A DNA stretch of 64,000 nt from Streptomyces rhizosphaerihabitans (GTDB lineage: Bacteria > Actinomycetota > Actinomycetes > Streptomycetales > Streptomycetaceae), in contig NZ_JAODTZ010000004.1 in NCBI RefSeq assembly GCF_025399795.1, positions 62,001-126,000 of the forward strand. Reading direction: 5' to 3'. Under the pieces are notes generated by a model. It was not told the origin of the DNA and did not search any database. It saw only the letters and a program-made list of their open reading frames with translations. Positions 61,608 to 64,000 of this stretch are shown piece by piece. Both the position numbers and the translations under genes were made by a program. Position 1 is the first letter of the stretch, and each line of letters opens with the position of its first letter.

Positions 61608-64000
61608 ATGTCCCAGATCCCGTCCCCGGCCGAGGAGTTGCGGCTCCTCGACAGCGAGCTGCGCCGACTCGACGCGCGCCGGGCCGTGCTGCTGACCCGA
61701 CGCGCCTGGCTGGTCCGCGCGCTCCAGCCGCCGCCCGCACGGTCCGCACCCCCCGCATTCCCGGCCCTCCGGCCGGAGACCACCGCACCCGGTGTGCAGA
61801 ACGCGCTGCTGCTCCTGGGCGGCATCCTGCTGACCGTTGCCGCCGTCGCGTTCACCCTCGTCGGCTGGGGACACTTGGGGATCACGGGGCGGTCGCTGGT
61901 GCTCGGCGCGGTGACGCTGGCCACGCTGGGCGCGCCGGTGCCCCTGCTGCGGCGCGGGCTGCGCTCGACCGCCGAATCGCTCGCGGGGCTCGGTCTCGCG
62001 CTGACGGTCCTGGACGCGTACGCGCTGTACGCCGTCGCGCTCCCCCGCACGGACGGCGTGGCCTACGCGGCGCTCGCGTCGGCGGTGCTGGCCGCGGTGT
62101 GGGCGGCGTACGAACTCGCGATGGGCGCGCCGCGCCGGACGCCTGAACCGCGGACGGCCACCGCAGCCGCCTCGGGCATCCCGGGCATCCCGGGCACCTC
62201 GGAGCCGTCCGTCGCGGGCACGGGAGAGCACCCGGCCACGAGCGGGACGGGACCGCGGGAAGCCGCCCCGGACTCCCGCCCGGACCGCGACATCAGCGCC
62301 GACACCGACATCGACACCGCTACCGGCACCGGAATGGGCTCCGGCACCAGCAGCGGTGCCGGTCGGCAGCGGGCCACCCCCGCTGTCCGTCCGTCGCTGC
62401 GGCTGCCGCTGCCCGCCGCCGTGGTCGCCGCACAGCTGCCGCTGCTCCTCTGGGCGGTGGCCACCGTCGCGGGTGCGCACGCCGTCACGGCCGCCCTGCT
62501 GGTCACGGCGGCCTTCGACGCGGTGCTCGCGCTCCGCACGCCCCTGAAGTCCGTCCGCGTCGTCGCCGCCGCCGGGGCCTACGGTCTGGGCGGCTGGGGC
62601 ACCCTCGCCGCCGGCTGGCTGTCCTGGACGGCCGTCGGCCCGAGCGCCGCCGCCCGTGCGGCGGCGCTCCTCCTCCTTGCCGCGTCGATCGCGCTGACAG
62701 CGGCGTGGGGCACCCCGAAGCCGGGCGTCGCGACGGGCACCGCGACGGCCGGGGGCCTGATCACCGTCGTCGCCTTCGGCGGTGTGCTGCGCACGTGCCT
62801 TCCGGGCGAGTGGACGGTTCCCGGTCATCTGGCGTGCGGGATCGCTCTGTTGGCCGTCGCGAGGCCGGGACTTCCGGCACCCGTACGCCGTGGGCTCGCC
62901 CTGGCCTCCGGCTGCGTGGGAGCCCTCGCCGTGGCATGGGCACTGCCCGTGGTCGTGATCACCCTGCTGGGACCGGTCGGCCGGGCGGGCTCGGTCTGGT
63001 CCGGTGCTCCGGCGAACGCGCGGGACGCGGTGACGGGCGGCCTGCCCTGGCCCTCGGACGCCGTCACGGCACCCCTCGTCCTCGCGCTCGTCGCCGCGGT
63101 CCTGGTGCCGGCCGTCCGCGCCGCCGCGTGGCGTTCGCACGCCCTGGCCTGCGCGCTGACACTGACGTGGGCGACGGTGTTCGTCCTCCCGGCTGCCCTC
63201 GAACTCCCTTACGTGGCAGGGCTGTCGGTGCACGGGCTCACCACGCTGGCGCTGCTCGTGTCCGCCCGTCGGGCGCACCCCTCGGTCACCGCGCCGGTGC
63301 TCGCCCTCCTCACCTCCCTCAGCCTCGCGTTCCTCGCACTGGCCTCCGAGACCGCGACCCTGGCCGTGCTCGCCGCACTGGCCGTCCTGTTCGCGGCGGC
63401 CGCCCCGCGGCCCGGCCTCGGCCCGGTAGCGGCACCCGCGGCCCTCGGATACGCGACGGCCCTCGCCTGTGCGGCGGGCGCCTCCCTCGGCCTGCAGCCC
63501 CAGCACACCGCGCTCCTCGTGCTGATCGTGCCCGTGACCGCGGCCCTGCTGGCCGCGCGCGTCGAGGACGGAGCGACGACCGTGTCGATCGAGGTCACCG
63601 GTGCCCTCGCGGGGCTGCTCGCCATCGCACTCACGGTGACCGAACCGGCCGTGCTCGCCACGGTCCTGGCCCTGTGCGGAGTGATCGCCGCCGGCACGGC
63701 CGTACGGGAGGACCGGCGCGCCGTCGGATACGCGGCCGGGGCCCTGTTCGTCCTGGCCGCCTGGGTGCGCCTGGCGGCCTGGGGAGTCGGCTCCCCGGAG
63801 GCGTACACACTGCCGGTGACCGCTCCGGCCCTGCTCGTGGGCACGTTCAGGCGCCGCGCGGACACGACGGTGTCGTCGTGGACCGCGTACGCGCCGGGCC
63901 TGTCCGTGACGCTCGTGCCGAGCCTGTTCGCGGCTTGGGGCGACGCGCACTGGTCGCGTCCGCTGCTGCTGGGCGCGGCGGCGCTCGCCGTCACCCTGCT
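61608..64000 (+). CDS. Large multi-pass membrane protein, start only (SCO7613 C-terminal-domain-like)
   Basis: Runs off the right edge after 797 codons. A short helical N-terminus (PAEELRLLDSELRRLDARRAV) precedes a first membrane segment at about 65-90; a Thr/Gly/Asp-rich loop (about 195-260) separates the first group of helices from many more. The pattern and start fit Streptomyces proteins annotated as SCO7613 C-terminal-domain membrane proteins (by memory). The start at 61608 is uncertain: an in-frame ATG at 61572 is an alternative and neither has a clear ribosome-binding sequence. Confidence 0.85.
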   Translation, partial: MSQIPSPAEELRLLDSELRRLDARRAVLLTRRAWLVRALQPPPARSAPPAFPALRPETTAPGVQNALLLLGGILLTVAAVAFTLVGWGHLGITGRSLVLGAVTLATLGAPVPLLRRGLRSTAESLAGLGLALTVLDAYALYAVALPRTDGVAYAALASAVLAAVWAAYELAMGAPRRTPEPRTATAAASGIPGIPGTSEPSVAGTGEHPATSGTGPREAAPDSRPDRDISADTDIDTATGTGMGSGTSSGAGRQRATPAVRPSLRLPLPAAVVAAQLPLLLWAVATVAGAHAVTAALLVTAAFDAVLALRTPLKSVRVVAAAGAYGLGGWGTLAAGWLSWTAVGPSAAARAAALLLLAASIALTAAWGTPKPGVATGTATAGGLITVVAFGGVLRTCLPGEWTVPGHLACGIALLAVARPGLPAPVRRGLALASGCVGALAVAWALPVVVITLLGPVGRAGSVWSGAPANARDAVTGGLPWPSDAVTAPLVLALVAAVLVPAVRAAAWRSHALACALTLTWATVFVLPAALELPYVAGLSVHGLTTLALLVSARRAHPSVTAPVLALLTSLSLAFLALASETATLAVLAALAVLFAAAAPRPGLGPVAAPAALGYATALACAAGASLGLQPQHTALLVLIVPVTAALLAARVEDGATTVSIEVTGALAGLLAIALTVTEPAVLATVLALCGVIAAGTAVREDRRAVGYAAGALFVLAAWVRLAAWGVGSPEAYTLPVTAPALLVGTFRRRADTTVSSWTAYAPGLSVTLVPSLFAAWGDAHWSRPLLLGAAALAVTL

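Overview
The window is chromosomal DNA from a high-GC actinobacterium, almost certainly a Streptomyces. The evidence is GC-rich third codon positions, frequent GTG and TTG starts, a bldD gene and a gene order matching what I remember of the S. coelicolor chromosome around SCO1483 to SCO1540 (recalled, not searched). Most of it is conserved housekeeping DNA. I see no insertion sequence, prophage, CRISPR array, rRNA or origin. One tRNA (Val, CAC) is present.

Layout. 1-5914, minus strand: the pyrimidine operon pyrR-pyrB-pyrC-(membrane protein)-carA-carB, with carB cut by the window edge and a PyrR-binding RNA loop just before pyrR. 6161-6661, plus: bldD behind its own BldD boxes. 6855-10083, minus: nusB, efp, an M24 peptidase homologue with a changed metal site, and a Pro-rich ATP-binding protein. 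10276-20189, minus: aroB, aroK, aroC, aroE, mltG, ruvX, alaS and two small membrane-associated proteins. 20329-22521, plus: a STAND ATPase/TPR protein without a DNA-binding domain. 22561-25583, minus: rpsD, rarA and a VKOR-family protein. 25723-29427, plus: a four-gene overlapping operon of ABC-2 transporter and NarL-type two-component system. 29660-31657, minus: hisS and an MBL hydrolase. 31838-34051, plus: membrane-anchored cyclophilin and a DUF349 protein. 34208-46126, minus: relA, apt, secF, secD, yajC, ruvB, ruvA, ruvC, the YebC regulator, pdxT and pdxS. 46268-50294, minus: a LemA-like protein, then pimA, an acyltransferase and a phosphatidylinositol phosphate synthase. 50540-55944, plus: EF-G-like GTPase and a membrane protein, with a HIT protein (minus) before a potassium channel (plus). 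56003-57979, minus: thrS. 58161-59941, minus: a coupled pair, a DUF4365 nuclease-like protein plus an unknown protein. 60112-64000: DEDDh exonuclease (plus), tRNA-Val and an SRPBCC protein (minus), and the start of a large membrane protein (plus).

How the parts fit. Translational coupling is pervasive: ATGA or GTGA overlaps join carA to its upstream gene, aroC-aroK-aroB, the ABC/two-component genes, secF-apt, ruvC-ruvA, the three PIM genes and the DUF4365 pair. Convergent or terminal gene ends carry near-perfect long hairpins, several overlapping stop codons. The core order (hisS, MBL, cyclophilin, relA, sec, ruv, yebC, pdx, pim, thrS) is shared with Mycobacterium as I recall it, so plus-strand islands inside it (STAND gene, ABC/TCS operon, EF-G-like/membrane/K-channel genes) look like lineage-specific insertions. 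The least explained parts are the DUF4365 pair, the M24 homologue, the STAND protein and several short tandem repeats at gene ends.
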